The notes: a model not told the origin generated them from the sequence alone. Positions 24,455 to 33,375 are shown, counted from the stretch's first letter. The stretch is 64,000 bases of DNA from Actinomycetes bacterium (GCA_021801235.1 JAJYYG010000115.1:1-64000), one strand, 5' to 3'. A program made the numbers and translations.

Positions 24455-25470
24455 CGGCTCTCCTTCCCCGGCGTCGAGACCAACGGGTGGTCGAGGCCGA
24501 GCTCGACCAGGGTGCGGTCGGGCTCCCGGGGGACGGCCACCGTGGGATCCGCGTCCACCACCGAGAAGACGTACAGGTTCCAGAAGGGAGCGAGGCCGGC
24601 CGGCTCGATGTCGGCGTAGAGGCGGCGCTCCACGTCGACTCGTCGTACGAACCCCGCCTCGGCGAAGCGCTCGGTCCACCACTCGAACGAGGCGATGGTC
24701 AGGTGGCCCTCGACGGGTTGTCCCTCCCCGTCGGTGGCGAGGTCCTCGGCGGGTACCGGGCCACGGTAGTTCTGCGGGAGCCCGCGGTAGTGGTCCAGCC
24801 GGTCGGGCCGCACCTTCCCGACGAAGTGCCCGCCCGGTCCCGACGCGCTGGCACCGAAGGAGGGGATGGTGGCGTAGAGGTACCCGCCGCAGATCCTGCG
24901 CAACTCCCCCAACGCCGCCGGCACCCGGTCGGGCGGCAGGTGCTCGAGGACCTCCAGCGCCGAGACCAGCGGAAAGGTCCCGTCGGCCCAGGGCAGGCCC
25001 GCGAACAGGTTGGCGACCCGGACGTGTCCGCGTGCCCCGGGTGCGGCATGGGCGATGGCGAAGGGGCTGACGTCGCAGCCCTCGGCGTCGATGCCGCGCT
25101 CGCGCAGCACCTCGACCAAGAACCCGGTCGCGCACCCGACGTCGAGCGACCGGTCGACCCGGAAGTTCCGCCACAGCAGCCATCCGGCGATGTCGGCGTT
25201 CGAGGCGACCCGGTCGTAGCGCGCGTAGCCGGAACGACCTGCCCGGTCACCCGAAGCATCCCGGCCCTCGCCGAAGTAGCTGCCGCCGTAGGTTGCCGCC
25301 ACCCCAGCCGAACGTGCCGCGGCCACAGCGTGCCCGGTGTCGGCCGCGGCGACGAGGGCGCGTCCGAGTTGTCCCATCGCCTCCCTTCCCACCGGGCTGG
25401 CCGCAGCCAGGCGAGCCAGCCCGTCCTTGACCACGTCCGCCGCCACATGCCATCGAGCGGTCGGGGCCAT
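24451..25470 (-). CDS. class I SAM-dependent methyltransferase
   Basis: The 339-residue protein has the SAM site LDVGCATGFLVEVLRERG, an acidic motif II (EGCDVSPFA) and ALEVLEHLPPDRV. An N-terminal helical region of about 100 residues precedes the fold. It resembles methyltransferases that act on sugars or lipids. ATG 25470 has no strong ribosome binding site. It is coupled to the enoyl-CoA hydratase gene downstream; no substrate can be named. Confidence 0.7.
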   Translation of the reverse strand: MAPTARWHVAADVVKDGLARLAAASPVGREAMGQLGRALVAAADTGHAVAAARSAGVAATYGGSYFGEGRDASGDRAGRSGYARYDRVASNADIAGWLLWRNFRVDRSLDVGCATGFLVEVLRERGIDAEGCDVSPFAIAHAAPGARGHVRVANLFAGLPWADGTFPLVSALEVLEHLPPDRVPAALGELRRICGGYLYATIPSFGASASGPGGHFVGKVRPDRLDHYRGLPQNYRGPVPAEDLATDGEGQPVEGHLTIASFEWWTERFAEAGFVRRVDVERRLYADIEPAGLAPFWNLYVFSVVDADPTVAVPREPDRTLVELGLDHPLVSTPGKESR

Positions 25471-25625
25471 CACACGAGAGTAGTCGCAAGCGTCTCGGGG
25501 TAGCCGGAACGGGACCCGTCGGACCGACCGCATCGCTCGGGACCGCCATCCGCCGGACGTCGGAGCGTCCGATGCGGACATCCCGGTCGACAACGTCCCG
25601 TCCAGCGGGCACAATGGCGACTTGG

Positions 25626-25645
25626 AGCGTGTGGTGCGCCACGCT
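25626..25645. promoter_or_regulatory. 20-bp inverted repeat (6-8-6) next to a TATTCT -10
   Basis: AGCGTG-N8-CACGCT is followed seven bases later by TATTCT (25653-25658), a fair -10 reading toward the DUF4388 gene. It may be a repressor site for that transcript. The 25471-25689 stretch holds no other feature I can support. Confidence 0.3.
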
Positions 25646-25689
25646 TCGCGGTTATTCTGCGGGCCACGAGCGGAGCGACGGGGGAGATC

Positions 25690-25857
25690 ATGGGGGCAGG
25701 GGCACCACGCGTCGTCCGGCGCCTGCGGGCAGCTCGCAGCTATGCGCACGCCACTGCGCATGGCGGGGCCGGCGCAGAAAACGCACCCCTGGTCAGAGGG
25801 CAGGCATCTCGCCTAACCTCGCGCGGCGGCGAGTCAACGGGAAGGGAACCACTATGA
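25690..25857 (+). CDS. possible 55-residue protein coupled to the DUF4388 gene
   Basis: An ATG at 25690 follows GGGGGAG, and its TGA (25855-25857) overlaps the next gene's ATG. The predicted product is basic (RVVRRLRAARSYAH). Third-position GC is lower than in typical genes here, and an inverted repeat (25742-25761) lies inside it, so it may just be leader RNA. Confidence 0.25.
   Translation: MGAGAPRVVRRLRAARSYAHATAHGGAGAENAPLVRGQASRLTSRGGESTGREPL
25742..25761. promoter_or_regulatory. second 20-bp inverted repeat (6-8-6)
   Basis: ATGCGC-acgccact-GCGCAT has the same 6-8-6 shape as the repeat at 25626 but a different arm sequence. It lies 93 bp upstream of the ATG at 25854 and could fold as an RNA hairpin or bind protein. 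Confidence 0.3.
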
Positions 25858-26684
25858 GCCAGATCCAGTCTTCGGGCGAAGCCCCGGCAGCGTCACTCGT
25901 CGGGTCGTTGAGCGTCTTCTCGCTCTCCGACATCCTGTCCCTTCTTGCGGACACGCAGCAGACGGGGGAGCTCCAGGTGGTCGGGTCGGGCGTCGACGGC
26001 CGGCTGTGGTTGGGCGAGGGCGAGCTCTCCAATGCCCACGTCGGGGCGGCGACCACCATCGGTCAGGCCGTGTTCGAGCTGGCCTGCGTCGGAGAGGGCT
26101 GGTTCTACTTCACTGCGGGGCTGACCTCCTCGAGCGGACAGCCCCGGGTTTCGGTGCGGGCGGTGCTCGACGAAGTGGGTCCCCAGGTCGACGAGTGGCG
26201 GGACATCCGCCAGGTGGTCCCCCTCGACGCCACGGTGAGCCTCTCGCCCACCCCTCCGGGAGACGATGTCCAGATCCGGGGGGATCAGTGGCAGCTCCTG
26301 ACCACGATCGGCACCGGAGGCCAGTCGGTCAAGGCCGTGCTCGACGTGATCGGTGGAGACCAGATCACCGGACTGCGGACGTTGCGTGATCTGAGCGAAG
26401 CGGGCCTCATCGTGCTGGAAGGGGGAGGATCCGGTTCGACCGTCGCCAGGCAGTCGGGCGAGCCACTTGCTTCGATGGCGCCCGCTCCCTCGCCCGCGAC
26501 CGCCGATGCCCCGCTCACGGGTGAGGTCCCGATCACCCCCCCATTGGGCGGCGCGTCCCCGGCCGTCGGTGCGGTGGACGAACGGTCGGGCGATGCCGCC
26601 GAGGTGGCGGTGATGCCGCCGCCGATCGCCGGCGACCCGTGGGCCGGCGGCAACGGGGCGCCATCAGGCAGCGGGGTCGCCTGA
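25854..26684 (+). CDS. DUF4388 (PATAN-like) domain protein
   Basis: The 276-residue protein has an N-terminal DUF4388 pattern (VGSLSVFSLSDILSLLADTQQTGELQVVG...GRLWLGEGELSNAHVG), then a second similar region (LLTTIGTGGQSVKAVLDVI) and a Pro/Gly/Ala-rich, probably disordered tail from about residue 190. This domain occurs in bacterial signalling and gliding-related proteins, often with small GTPases or response regulators; none is adjacent. ATG 25854 follows GGGAAGGGAA. Confidence 0.7.
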   Translation: MSQIQSSGEAPAASLVGSLSVFSLSDILSLLADTQQTGELQVVGSGVDGRLWLGEGELSNAHVGAATTIGQAVFELACVGEGWFYFTAGLTSSSGQPRVSVRAVLDEVGPQVDEWRDIRQVVPLDATVSLSPTPPGDDVQIRGDQWQLLTTIGTGGQSVKAVLDVIGGDQITGLRTLRDLSEAGLIVLEGGGSGSTVARQSGEPLASMAPAPSPATADAPLTGEVPITPPLGGASPAVGAVDERSGDAAEVAVMPPPIAGDPWAGGNGAPSGSGVA

Positions 26685-26713
26685 CCCGCACCACACCGGG
26701 ACCCTCTGTCTCC

Positions 26714-26739
26714 ACCGTTCGGAGGTCCTTCGGAACGGT
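26714..26739. terminator. hairpin between convergent genes
   Basis: ACCGTTC and GAACGGT form a perfect 7-bp stem around a 12-base loop between the DUF4388 gene (ends 26684) and rdgB, whose stop it touches. It may serve both strands. Confidence 0.4.
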
Positions 26740-27347
26740 CATCCCCGGTCCGCCAACCGGCGGGCGAGCTCCCTGAAGGCGCGACCTCGGTGGGAGACAG
26801 CCTCCTTCTCGTCGGACGTCAGTTCCGCGAACGTCCGGCCCCCACTGTCGTCGGGCACGAAGACCGGGTCGTAACCGAACCCTGCGGAACCGCGTGGGTC
26901 CGTCGCGATGGTCCCGCGCACCTCGCCTTCGGCCCAGAGCTCGTCACCGTCGGGGAACGCCACCAGCGCCACGGTACGGAACCGGGCACGGCGTCGGTCC
27001 GGCGTCACGGCCCCGACCCGATCGAGCTCGGAGATCAGCTTGGCGACGTTCCCGGCATAGGTGGCATCCTCGCCGGCGAACCGAGCCGATTCGACTCCGG
27101 GGGCACCGCCGAGCGCCTCGACCTCGAGGCCGGTGTCGTCGGCCACCGCGGCCTCTCCGGTCGCTGTCCTCAGGGCGCGCGCCTTGAGCCGGGCGTTGTC
27201 CAACAGGGTCTCCCCGTCTTCGACGACCTCGGGAACGTGGGATGGCCGTGCAACCAGCTCCAACCCCGGGACCGCCCCGAGGAGTGCGACGATCTCGCGC
27301 ACCTTGTCGGGGTTGGCGCTCGCCAACACCAATCGCAACATCGTCAC
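26739..27347 (-). CDS. rdgB: XTP/dITP pyrophosphatase (RdgB/HAM1)
   Basis: The 202-residue enzyme shows [14 protein letters not shown] at the N-terminus, [24 protein letters not shown] in the middle, and GFGYDPVF plus [12 protein letters not shown] at the end, all family signatures. It cleans deaminated purine nucleotides from the pool. The GTG at 27347 overlaps the rph stop; an ATG lies six bases further in. The order rph-rdgB is widely conserved. Confidence 0.9.
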   Translation of the reverse strand: MTMLRLVLASANPDKVREIVALLGAVPGLELVARPSHVPEVVEDGETLLDNARLKARALRTATGEAAVADDTGLEVEALGGAPGVESARFAGEDATYAGNVAKLISELDRVGAVTPDRRRARFRTVALVAFPDGDELWAEGEVRGTIATDPRGSAGFGYDPVFVPDDSGGRTFAELTSDEKEAVSHRGRAFRELARRLADRG

Positions 27348-28108
27348 CGAGCAGGAGGCGCGTCGGCGAGCACTGCCGCCTGGGCGTCGAGGATCTGTGC
27401 GATCCCGTGCTCTGCGAGGCTCAGCAGCTCGTCCAGCTCACCTTTGCTGAACGGCATGCCCTCCGCCGTCCCCTGCACCTCGATGAACCTGCCGGATCCG
27501 GTCATCACCACGTTCATGTCCACCTCTGCCCGGCTGTCCTCCTCGTAGGGGAGATCGAGCATGCACACCCCGTCCACCACACCGACCGACACCGCGGCGA
27601 CGGCGTCCGTCAAGGGATGGACCCGCAGCGTCCCCTGCCGGACCATCCTCGTCAGCGCATCGTGGAGCGCCACGTACGCGCCGCAGATGGATGCCGTCCG
27701 CGTCCCGCCGTCCGCCTGCAGCACGTCGCAGTCCACCGTGATCTGCACCTCTCCGAGCGCGGTCATGTCGCACACCGAGCGAACGGAGCGGCCGATCAGC
27801 CGTTGGATCTCCTGGGTGCGGCCGGACTGCTTCCCCTTGGCTGCCTCGCGTGTGACCCGCTCCGCGGTGGAACCCGGGAGGAGCGAGTACTCGGCGGTCA
27901 CCCATCCCTTGCCCGAACCCCGCATCCACGGTGGCACCCGCTCCTCGACGGAGGCCGTGCAGAGCACCCGGGTCCGACCCATCGAGACCAGCACCGATCC
28001 GGGGGCGAAGACGGTGAAATCCCGTTCGAACCGGACCGTTCGCAACGCGTCGATCGCCCGGCCGTCGGCACGGCCCACACCCGTCGTCACGGGGCGGTCC
28101 GCGCTCAC
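27344..28108 (-). CDS. rph: ribonuclease PH
   Basis: The 254-residue phosphorolytic 3'-5' exonuclease trims tRNA 3' ends. It has [68 protein letters not shown] and DLPYEEDS, in the expected order and at normal length. The GTG at 28108 overlaps the upstream MBL stop. Confidence 0.95.
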   Translation of the reverse strand: MSADRPVTTGVGRADGRAIDALRTVRFERDFTVFAPGSVLVSMGRTRVLCTASVEERVPPWMRGSGKGWVTAEYSLLPGSTAERVTREAAKGKQSGRTQEIQRLIGRSVRSVCDMTALGEVQITVDCDVLQADGGTRTASICGAYVALHDALTRMVRQGTLRVHPLTDAVAAVSVGVVDGVCMLDLPYEEDSRAEVDMNVVMTGSGRFIEVQGTAEGMPFSKGELDELLSLAEHGIAQILDAQAAVLADAPPAR

Positions 28109-28857
28109 AGCCGGATCTCCATCCCGGGGAACGCCTGCTCGACGGGGGCACCGAACGCCGCGCTCGCCTCGTTGGCGACCGCTTCCGCCGGTACCGTCGG
28201 CCACCGGTGGGTCAGTACGATCCGGGGGATCCCGGCCCGTCGGGCCTGTTCCCCCGCCTGGCGTCCGCTCATGTGTCCTGGCGTCCCTTCGTGTCCGCTG
28301 GTGTAGGTCGCCTCGCACACCGCGAGGTCGAGCCCGGGGCCCAGCTCGGCGAGAGACCAACCCGGGCCGGTGTCGGCAGAGTAGCCGACCGAACGGCCGG
28401 CGCCGTCGAGGCGCAGGGCCAGCGTCTCTCCTGCATGGTCGGTCCGGTGGAACCGCGCCCACAGGTCACCGATCCCGACCCGGTCGCCGGAGGAGACCAC
28501 CCGCCATGCGAGCAGTGGGGCCCCCTCGAGGCGGGTGTGCTGCGCCAGGCCCGCCGGGGCGAGGACCGGCAGGGGCCGGTGGCGCCCGGAGAACCGGAGG
28601 AAGGTGGCCAGCACGGGGAGATCCGACCAGTGGTCCGCATGACGGTGGCTGATGACGACCGCGTCCAGCATGGTGGGATCCAACACCCCCTGGAGCCGCG
28701 CCAGCGTCCCGGGACCGGAGTCGACCAGCACGGCGGTGCCCTGCGTTCGGAACAGGTAGGCGCTTCCCGCACCTCCGGGACCGGGCCAGCTCCCGTCGCA
28801 CCCGAGGACGGACACGGTGAGGCCGGCGGAGGGGCGGGGTCCGTCCGGCTCCTGCAT
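28105..28857 (-). CDS. MBL-fold metal-dependent hydrolase
   Basis: The 250-residue protein has the metal motif [12 protein letters not shown] (HxHxDH) plus GYSADTGPG and LTHRWPTVP carrying further ligands. It resembles RNase Z or phosphodiesterase-like proteins commonly found between cysM and rph in actinobacteria. Whether it cleaves RNA, a cyclic nucleotide or a thioester is not visible. Confidence 0.8.
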   Translation of the reverse strand: MQEPDGPRPSAGLTVSVLGCDGSWPGPGGAGSAYLFRTQGTAVLVDSGPGTLARLQGVLDPTMLDAVVISHRHADHWSDLPVLATFLRFSGRHRPLPVLAPAGLAQHTRLEGAPLLAWRVVSSGDRVGIGDLWARFHRTDHAGETLALRLDGAGRSVGYSADTGPGWSLAELGPGLDLAVCEATYTSGHEGTPGHMSGRQAGEQARRAGIPRIVLTHRWPTVPAEAVANEASAAFGAPVEQAFPGMEIRL

Positions 28858-28868
28858 CGGGACAGTGG

Positions 28869-29816
28869 TCAGAAGTAGGTGATCCGGGATGCCCGCTGCT
28901 CGACCACGTCGAGGTCGTCGGTCCACGCCCCGGTGGAGAGGTACTTCCATCCCCCGTCCGCAGCGATGACCACGATGGTCCCGGCGTCGATGGAGCGGGC
29001 CGTCTTCGCCGCCCCGGCCAGTGCCGCACCGGAGGAGATCCCGGCGAAGATCCCCACGTCGACCAGCCGGCGGGTCCATTCGATCGACTCCCTCGGCCTG
29101 ACGATCCGCTTCCCGTCGAGCAGCTCACGGCCGCCGTGGTCGAGGAAGATCGGTGGGATGTAGCCGTCGTCGAGGTTCCGGAGCCCGTCGACCAGCTCGC
29201 CGGCGGGCGGTTCGACGGCCAGCACGCAGACGCCCGGGTTCTGCTCCTTCAGGTAGCGACCGGCGCCGAGGAGGGTGCCCGAGGTCCCCAACCCGGCCAC
29301 GAAGTGGGTCACCTCGGGGCAGTCCCGCCAGATCTCCGGGCCCGTCCCCTCGTAGTGCGCCTTCGGGTTGGCGCCGTTGGCGTACTGGTAGAGGAAGCAC
29401 CACTCCGGATGCTCGGTGGCCAGCCGGCGGGCCATGCGCACCGATCCGTTGGAGCCCTCGGACCCGGGAGAGTCGATGATCTCCGCTCCCCACACCTCGA
29501 GGAGCTGCCGGCGCTCCGGGGAGACGTTCGTGGCCAGCACCACGACCAGGTGGTAGCCCTTGAGCTTGCAGACCATCGCCATGCCGATCCCGGTGTTGCC
29601 GGAGGAGGGCTCGATCAGCGTCTGGCCCGGCGTCAGCAGCCCGTCCTTCTCCGCCTGCTCGATCATCGCCAGCGCGATACGGTCCTTCACGGAACCGCCC
29701 GGGTTCTGCCCTTCCAGCTTGACGAGGATCCGTACCTCCGGATTGGGACTGAGCTCCGAGACGTCGACCAGCGGGGTGTTGCCGATCAGGTCCAGCGCGG
29801 ACCGGTACCGGGTCAC
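28869..29816 (-). CDS. cysM: CysO-dependent cysteine synthase CysM
   Basis: The 315-residue PLP enzyme has GGSVKDRIA (Schiff-base Lys), SSGNTGIGMAM, GLGTSGTLLG (phosphate loop) and an ISSGAAL C-terminal site. Its neighbours are a ThiS-like CysO and a JAMM protease, which matches the mycobacterial route in which CysM condenses O-phosphoserine with the thiocarboxylate of CysO. The GTG start overlaps the cysO stop. Confidence 0.9.
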   Translation of the reverse strand: MTRYRSALDLIGNTPLVDVSELSPNPEVRILVKLEGQNPGGSVKDRIALAMIEQAEKDGLLTPGQTLIEPSSGNTGIGMAMVCKLKGYHLVVVLATNVSPERRQLLEVWGAEIIDSPGSEGSNGSVRMARRLATEHPEWCFLYQYANGANPKAHYEGTGPEIWRDCPEVTHFVAGLGTSGTLLGAGRYLKEQNPGVCVLAVEPPAGELVDGLRNLDDGYIPPIFLDHGGRELLDGKRIVRPRESIEWTRRLVDVGIFAGISSGAALAGAAKTARSIDAGTIVVIAADGGWKYLSTGAWTDDLDVVEQRASRITYF

Positions 29817-30118
29817 CGCACCCGGGCGGTGGCCGCGCCGATCGCCCCACCCGCGACAGCCGGGAGGATCGAGATCTCGTCCCCTTCCCTCACCGGCGTC
29901 TCCAGCGACGACAGGTACCGGACATCGTCGTCGTTGACGTAGACGTTCACGAAACGGTGCAGGGAGCCCTCGGCGTCCACCACCTGCCCGTCGATGCCGG
30001 GATACCGGAGGGTGAGCGCCGAGAGCGCCTCGCCCACCGTGGACCCGTCCACCGTGACCTGCTTGGCTCCCCCGGCGTGCGACCGCAGGACGGTCGGCAG
30101 ATGCACAGTGACGGACAC
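29813..30118 (-). CDS. cysO: sulfur-carrier protein CysO, with residues beyond the diglycine
   Basis: The 101-residue ubiquitin-fold protein (VTVHLPTVLRSHAGGAK, RFVNVYVNDDDVRYLSSLETP, ISILPAVAGG) is a MoaD/ThiS/CysO homologue. In Mycobacterium tuberculosis CysO ends at GG, the residue pair that forms the thiocarboxylate. Here ten more residues (AIGAATARVR) follow, so processing, probably by the Mec protease encoded next door, may be needed. The start has a good GGAGG upstream. Confidence 0.85.
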   Translation of the reverse strand: MSVTVHLPTVLRSHAGGAKQVTVDGSTVGEALSALTLRYPGIDGQVVDAEGSLHRFVNVYVNDDDVRYLSSLETPVREGDEISILPAVAGGAIGAATARVR

Positions 30119-30222
30119 GTGGCCTCCTCAGGCGTTCGATCGGTCCTCCGGTGTCGGACCTGCGAGCGCTCGCAGCGGCCGGGGACCGCCCCGCCCGGTG
30201 CGAGAGGACACCGGCCGGGGTG

Positions 30223-30250
30223 AAATACGACTATTCCGGTGGGGATTCTA
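30223..30250. promoter_or_regulatory. AT-rich block between mec and cysO
   Basis: GAAATACGACTATTCCGGTG stands out from the GC-rich surroundings and lies about 105 bp upstream of the cysO start. ATTCC and a nearby GGATT-type half resemble the loose dyad bound by Rrf2-type cysteine or iron-sulfur regulators such as CymR and IscR. This is only a resemblance; no regulator gene is nearby. Confidence 0.3.
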
Positions 30251-30655
30251 CCGGGATCGCAGCACGACCGGTTCCTCGGTCACCGATCCGTCGACGATCC
30301 GGTAGCTGCGGACGACCGGTCGGATGTCCCGGAGGGACACCAGCACGTAGTGCCAGTCCGGGTCCGGAGCCTGAGCGACATCGGTGGCGGAGGGGTAGGC
30401 ATCGGTGTGGGTGTGGGAGTGGAAGACGCCGATGAGGGCGCCGCCGGCGCGTTCCGCGTCCCGGTCCGCCAGCAGGTGGTCCTTCGGGTCGACGGTGTAG
30501 AGCGTCGCCGACGCAGCCGCGTTGCGGGCCGGATAGCAGGTGACGACTCGGCCCGCTGCGGGATCGCCGCCCAGCAGACCGCAGGCTTCTTCCGGCAGGC
30601 CCTCGAGGCAGTGGGCGATCATCTGCTGGTAGGCGGGCAGAGGGACGGAGAGCAC
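30248..30655 (-). CDS. mec: JAMM/MPN+ metalloprotease Mec
   Basis: The 135-residue protein has EEACGLLGG with the catalytic Glu and HSHTHTDAYPSATD, a perfect HxHx7SxxD zinc motif. In mycobacteria Mec releases cysteine from CysO-cysteine. The gene lies upstream of cysO on the same strand, with 129 bp between them. Here it may also trim the longer CysO tail. The GTG at 30655 is the start. Confidence 0.9.
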   Translation of the reverse strand: MLSVPLPAYQQMIAHCLEGLPEEACGLLGGDPAAGRVVTCYPARNAAASATLYTVDPKDHLLADRDAERAGGALIGVFHSHTHTDAYPSATDVAQAPDPDWHYVLVSLRDIRPVVRSYRIVDGSVTEEPVVLRSR

Positions 30656-30746
30656 GGGGCCAGGCTAGAGGACCCCGGGAGCGCCCGACATCTCCCCCGG
30701 GTCCCCCGGAGGTGCCGTCGGGCCCCGCCGACTACCGTCCTGTGGG

Positions 30747-31289
30747 ATGACTGCCGCCAAACAGCGAGGCTCGTCCGGGGCCGGTGCGGGCCTCCGGCCA
30801 CGTTCGCCGGCCGGAGGCGGCGACCGGGTGGTCGCCTCCAACCGGCGGGCCCAGCATGACTACGACATCGTCGACACCGTGGAGTGCGGTGTCGTCCTGC
30901 AGGGATCCGAGGTGAAGTCGCTCCGCGCCGGTCGGATCGCCCTCCAGGACGCGTACGGCCGCGTGGTGGACGGGGAGGTGTGGCTGTTCGGCGTCCACAT
31001 CCCCCCGTACGCGCAGGCCAACGGATTCGGGGCGCACGACCCGGACCGCAGGCGGAAGCTGCTGCTCCACCGGCGTCAGATCGACGAATGGATGGGGCGC
31101 ACACAGCAGCAGTCCCTGACGCTCGTCCCCCTGTCGATCTACTTCAAGGACGGCAGGGCCAAGGTCGAGCTGGCACTGGCACGGGGTCGCCGCCAGTACG
31201 ACAAACGGCACGCCATCGCCGCCCGGGATGCAGGTCGCGAGGCGGCGCGGGAGGCACGTGCCGCCACCCGCGGCTCGCACCGACGGTGA
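30747..31289 (+). CDS. smpB: SsrA-binding protein SmpB
   Basis: The 180-residue protein has HDYDIVDTVECGVVLQGSEVKSLR, EVWLFGVHIPPY and GRRQYDKRHAIAARD, the expected RNA-binding barrel plus basic tail. It binds tmRNA and brings it to stalled ribosomes. ssrA follows 140 bp downstream on the same strand. The N-terminus is longer and more Gly/Arg-rich than usual. Confidence 0.95.
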   Translation: MTAAKQRGSSGAGAGLRPRSPAGGGDRVVASNRRAQHDYDIVDTVECGVVLQGSEVKSLRAGRIALQDAYGRVVDGEVWLFGVHIPPYAQANGFGAHDPDRRRKLLLHRRQIDEWMGRTQQQSLTLVPLSIYFKDGRAKVELALARGRRQYDKRHAIAARDAGREAAREARAATRGSHRR

Positions 31290-31428
31290 GCCGGCCGACG
31301 GGGAAGCGGACGGTGCACGGTGGCGCGACCATCCCGGCGTTGCGGCGGGACGTCCATGACCGGAGCGCTGGACGATCGGGCGGCTACACTCGGTGTGCCG
31401 GGCAGGGAGTCCGGCGCCATCATCACCA

Positions 31429-31776
31429 GGGGGTGACAGGCTTCGACTCTGGTCGTCGATGTAGGAGAAGCGAGCCGTGGTCTCCGGAGCCACGTTAAAG
31501 AGCCGGAACCAAAAACAAACGCCGAGCCTCAGCTCGCGCTCGCAGTTTAGAACCTGCGACGTCCGACCGGCCTCAGTCCTCCGGGCCGGAACCGGGCGCC
31601 ATCAAGGAGGGCTCACCTGAGCGGCTTCGCCGGCTGGCCACCAGGGACATCTTCGCCGGATACGGGCCGTTGCTGCCGCCGGTAGCGGCGACGGCCCCGA
31701 CAACCTGACACCGGCTGCGCTCGGAGAAGGCCTACGGAGAAGCTAGAGGACGCGGGTTCGATTCCCGCCACCTCCA
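31429..31776 (+). ncRNA. ssrA: tmRNA
   Basis: The 5' end GGGGGTG pairs with CACCTCC at the 3' end, and the T-arm GCGGG-TTCGATT-CCCGC is intact. A tag frame follows GTTAAA: GAG at 31500 to TAG at 31548-31550, giving EPEPKTNAEPQLALAV. The resume codon GAG is inferred from that context. The tag ends LALAV rather than the usual LAA. CCA is not encoded. A likely -10 (TACACT) is at 31385-31390. Confidence 0.9.
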
Positions 31777-32285
31777 CTCCGAGTTCTTCACGTTTCAGGC
31801 CTCACCATTTTCTCGTATGACTGTGACACTCGGGTCCGGCCTCTTCGATCGTCGCTGAGCGACGCGTCGGAGAATCCCGGTCGGCTCGAGCGCGCGTTTC
31901 GCGAACTCGAACTCGACCGCGATGCTTGCCGGGCGCGTGACTACGGCGGTGCGCTCGCCGCGCCGGCGAGCTCCTCGAGGCTCCTGCGCCGTCGCGTCCT
32001 CGGTGGGCGGCCAGCCGTTTCGCGCCGCGCGGCTCGGCCTCGCTCGTATCGCGCGTGAGCGACGCGAGCTCCTGCAGCGGGCGCGCGGCGGCGAGGCAGT
32101 ACAGGTTGCCGTTCGCGAGGGTCGCGCCGGCGAAGGTGCCGCATGGTGCGGGCACCTACCTCGAGGCGCGGGAAGGCACCCGAGTCACGGGCGCCCAGTG
32201 CGCCGATCCCACCGGCTGCGAGCCACCTCGACCGCCGCCCAGTTCGTCTCGACCCAACCGTCGAACGCGGCCAACGGCATTCGGG
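31777..32285. other. unassigned stretch directly after tmRNA
   Basis: About 510 bp with lower third-position bias and many short overlapping frames, none convincing. The longest, on the minus strand, reads MPAPCGTFAGATLANGNLY at its start but then becomes Arg-rich and featureless. It may be decayed DNA from an element that entered at ssrA. No integrase is recognisable. Confidence 0.5.
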
Positions 32286-32696
32286 TCACCGGTTCTGTCT
32301 CTGCGGCTCCTGCGTTGCGGCCTCGATTGCCTTGTTGGCTCTCGGTGATCGCGGCCACCATCGAAGCAGGTGGCCGACGACGGCGAAGGCGATTGCCGCA
32401 CCGGTGCCGGCATGGACGAGGAACACTCCGACCAGGCTCGGTCCGCCCCAACTGTCCCGGTAGCTCGCGGGGTTCGAGTAGTCCACGGTGAAGAACTCGG
32501 CGACGGCTCTCCCGACGAGGTACAGCGCCACGATGCCGCCGAGCACGTAGCACGCCGACCCGGCGACCCGCCGGGAGCGAGCCGACCTCGCGAGCCGCCG
32601 AGGTGACGGGCGGATCACGGCGAGGATGAGGAGGCCGAGCAGGACCAGGAGCAGAACGACCCAGACGACGACGTGGCCGACGACGACTCCGATCAC
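32286..32696 (-). CDS. membrane protein of the PadR operon
   Basis: The 136-residue protein has at least three hydrophobic helices (VIGVVVGHVVVWVVLLLVLLG; ACYVLGGIVALYLVGRAVAEF; LVGVFLVHAGTGAAIAFAVVG). The GTG at 32696 overlaps the upstream stop (GTGA), so it is translated with the previous gene. Its function is unknown; PadR partners are often permeases or efflux components. Confidence 0.55.
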   Translation of the reverse strand: MIGVVVGHVVVWVVLLLVLLGLLILAVIRPSPRRLARSARSRRVAGSACYVLGGIVALYLVGRAVAEFFTVDYSNPASYRDSWGGPSLVGVFLVHAGTGAAIAFAVVGHLLRWWPRSPRANKAIEAATQEPQRQNR

Positions 32697-33049
32697 GAGC
32701 GAGCGGGCGGGTGGAGTGACCGACCGCGACCGGCCCGGACCACCAGCGCGGCCCAAGGGGCGAACAGAGCGAGGAGCGCCACCATCTGTGCCGGCGTGTG
32801 GGGCACCCATACGACGTTGACGGCCAGCCCCATCCTTCGGGCGACGACCTCGACGCCGATCGACACCAGCACCGCCGCACCCACCAGGAACCTTGTCCGA
32901 CGCGCGCTGGCGTGGAACGTTGCTGCCTGGGCGAGCACGTCGAGGACGGCGCGAGGGGTGAGACGGGTCTGCTCCAAAAGCGCGGCGAACTCCTCGCCGT
33001 AGGTGCGGCGCCACGCCTTTGGGGAGAGGGCAAGAAGCAGGCGGATCAC
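32693..33049 (-). CDS. PadR-associated membrane protein
   Basis: The 118-residue product starts with LVIRLLLALSPKAWRRTYGEEFAALLEQ, a prefix typical of small proteins cotranscribed with PadR regulators, followed by three hydrophobic helices. The GTG at 33049 overlaps the PadR stop. The role is unknown. Confidence 0.6.
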   Translation of the reverse strand: MIRLLLALSPKAWRRTYGEEFAALLEQTRLTPRAVLDVLAQAATFHASARRTRFLVGAAVLVSIGVEVVARRMGLAVNVVWVPHTPAQMVALLALFAPWAALVVRAGRGRSLHPPARS

Positions 33050-33375
33050 GAGAGGCCCCCGAGCCGGAGCTGCCCGGCGGTGACGATACGTTCCCAACTC
33101 GCCAGTTGGTGGGCGAGCGCCGCCCTGCCCGCTTCCGTGATCCGATACGGACGGCGGCGGTCGTCGCTCGGGACCGGCTCGATCAGCCCGCGCTCGACTA
33201 GCTTGGTCAGCGAGCCGTACAAGGTGCCCGGGCCCAGGCGCACGCCGGTCTGCTCGAACACGTCCGTGGTGATCGCGTAGCCGTGCCTTGGTCCATCGCT
33301 CAGCGACATGAGCACCAGCACGCCCGGCTCCCCGAAGCGAGCAAGTCCATCGTCACCCCGTCCTTGCCTCGCCAT
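33046..33375 (-). CDS. PadR-family transcriptional regulator
   Basis: The 109-residue winged helix-turn-helix protein has VLVLMSLSDGPRHGYAI, LGPGTLYGSLTKLVERGLIEPV and RRRPYRITEAGRAAL, the PadR core pattern. It probably represses its own operon in response to a small molecule. The start is set at ATG 33375 (MARQG), seven bases after a TATGAT -10, suggesting leaderless translation; ATGs at 33384 and 33387 are alternatives. Confidence 0.85.
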   Translation of the reverse strand: MARQGRGDDGLARFGEPGVLVLMSLSDGPRHGYAITTDVFEQTGVRLGPGTLYGSLTKLVERGLIEPVPSDDRRRPYRITEAGRAALAHQLASWERIVTAGQLRLGGLS

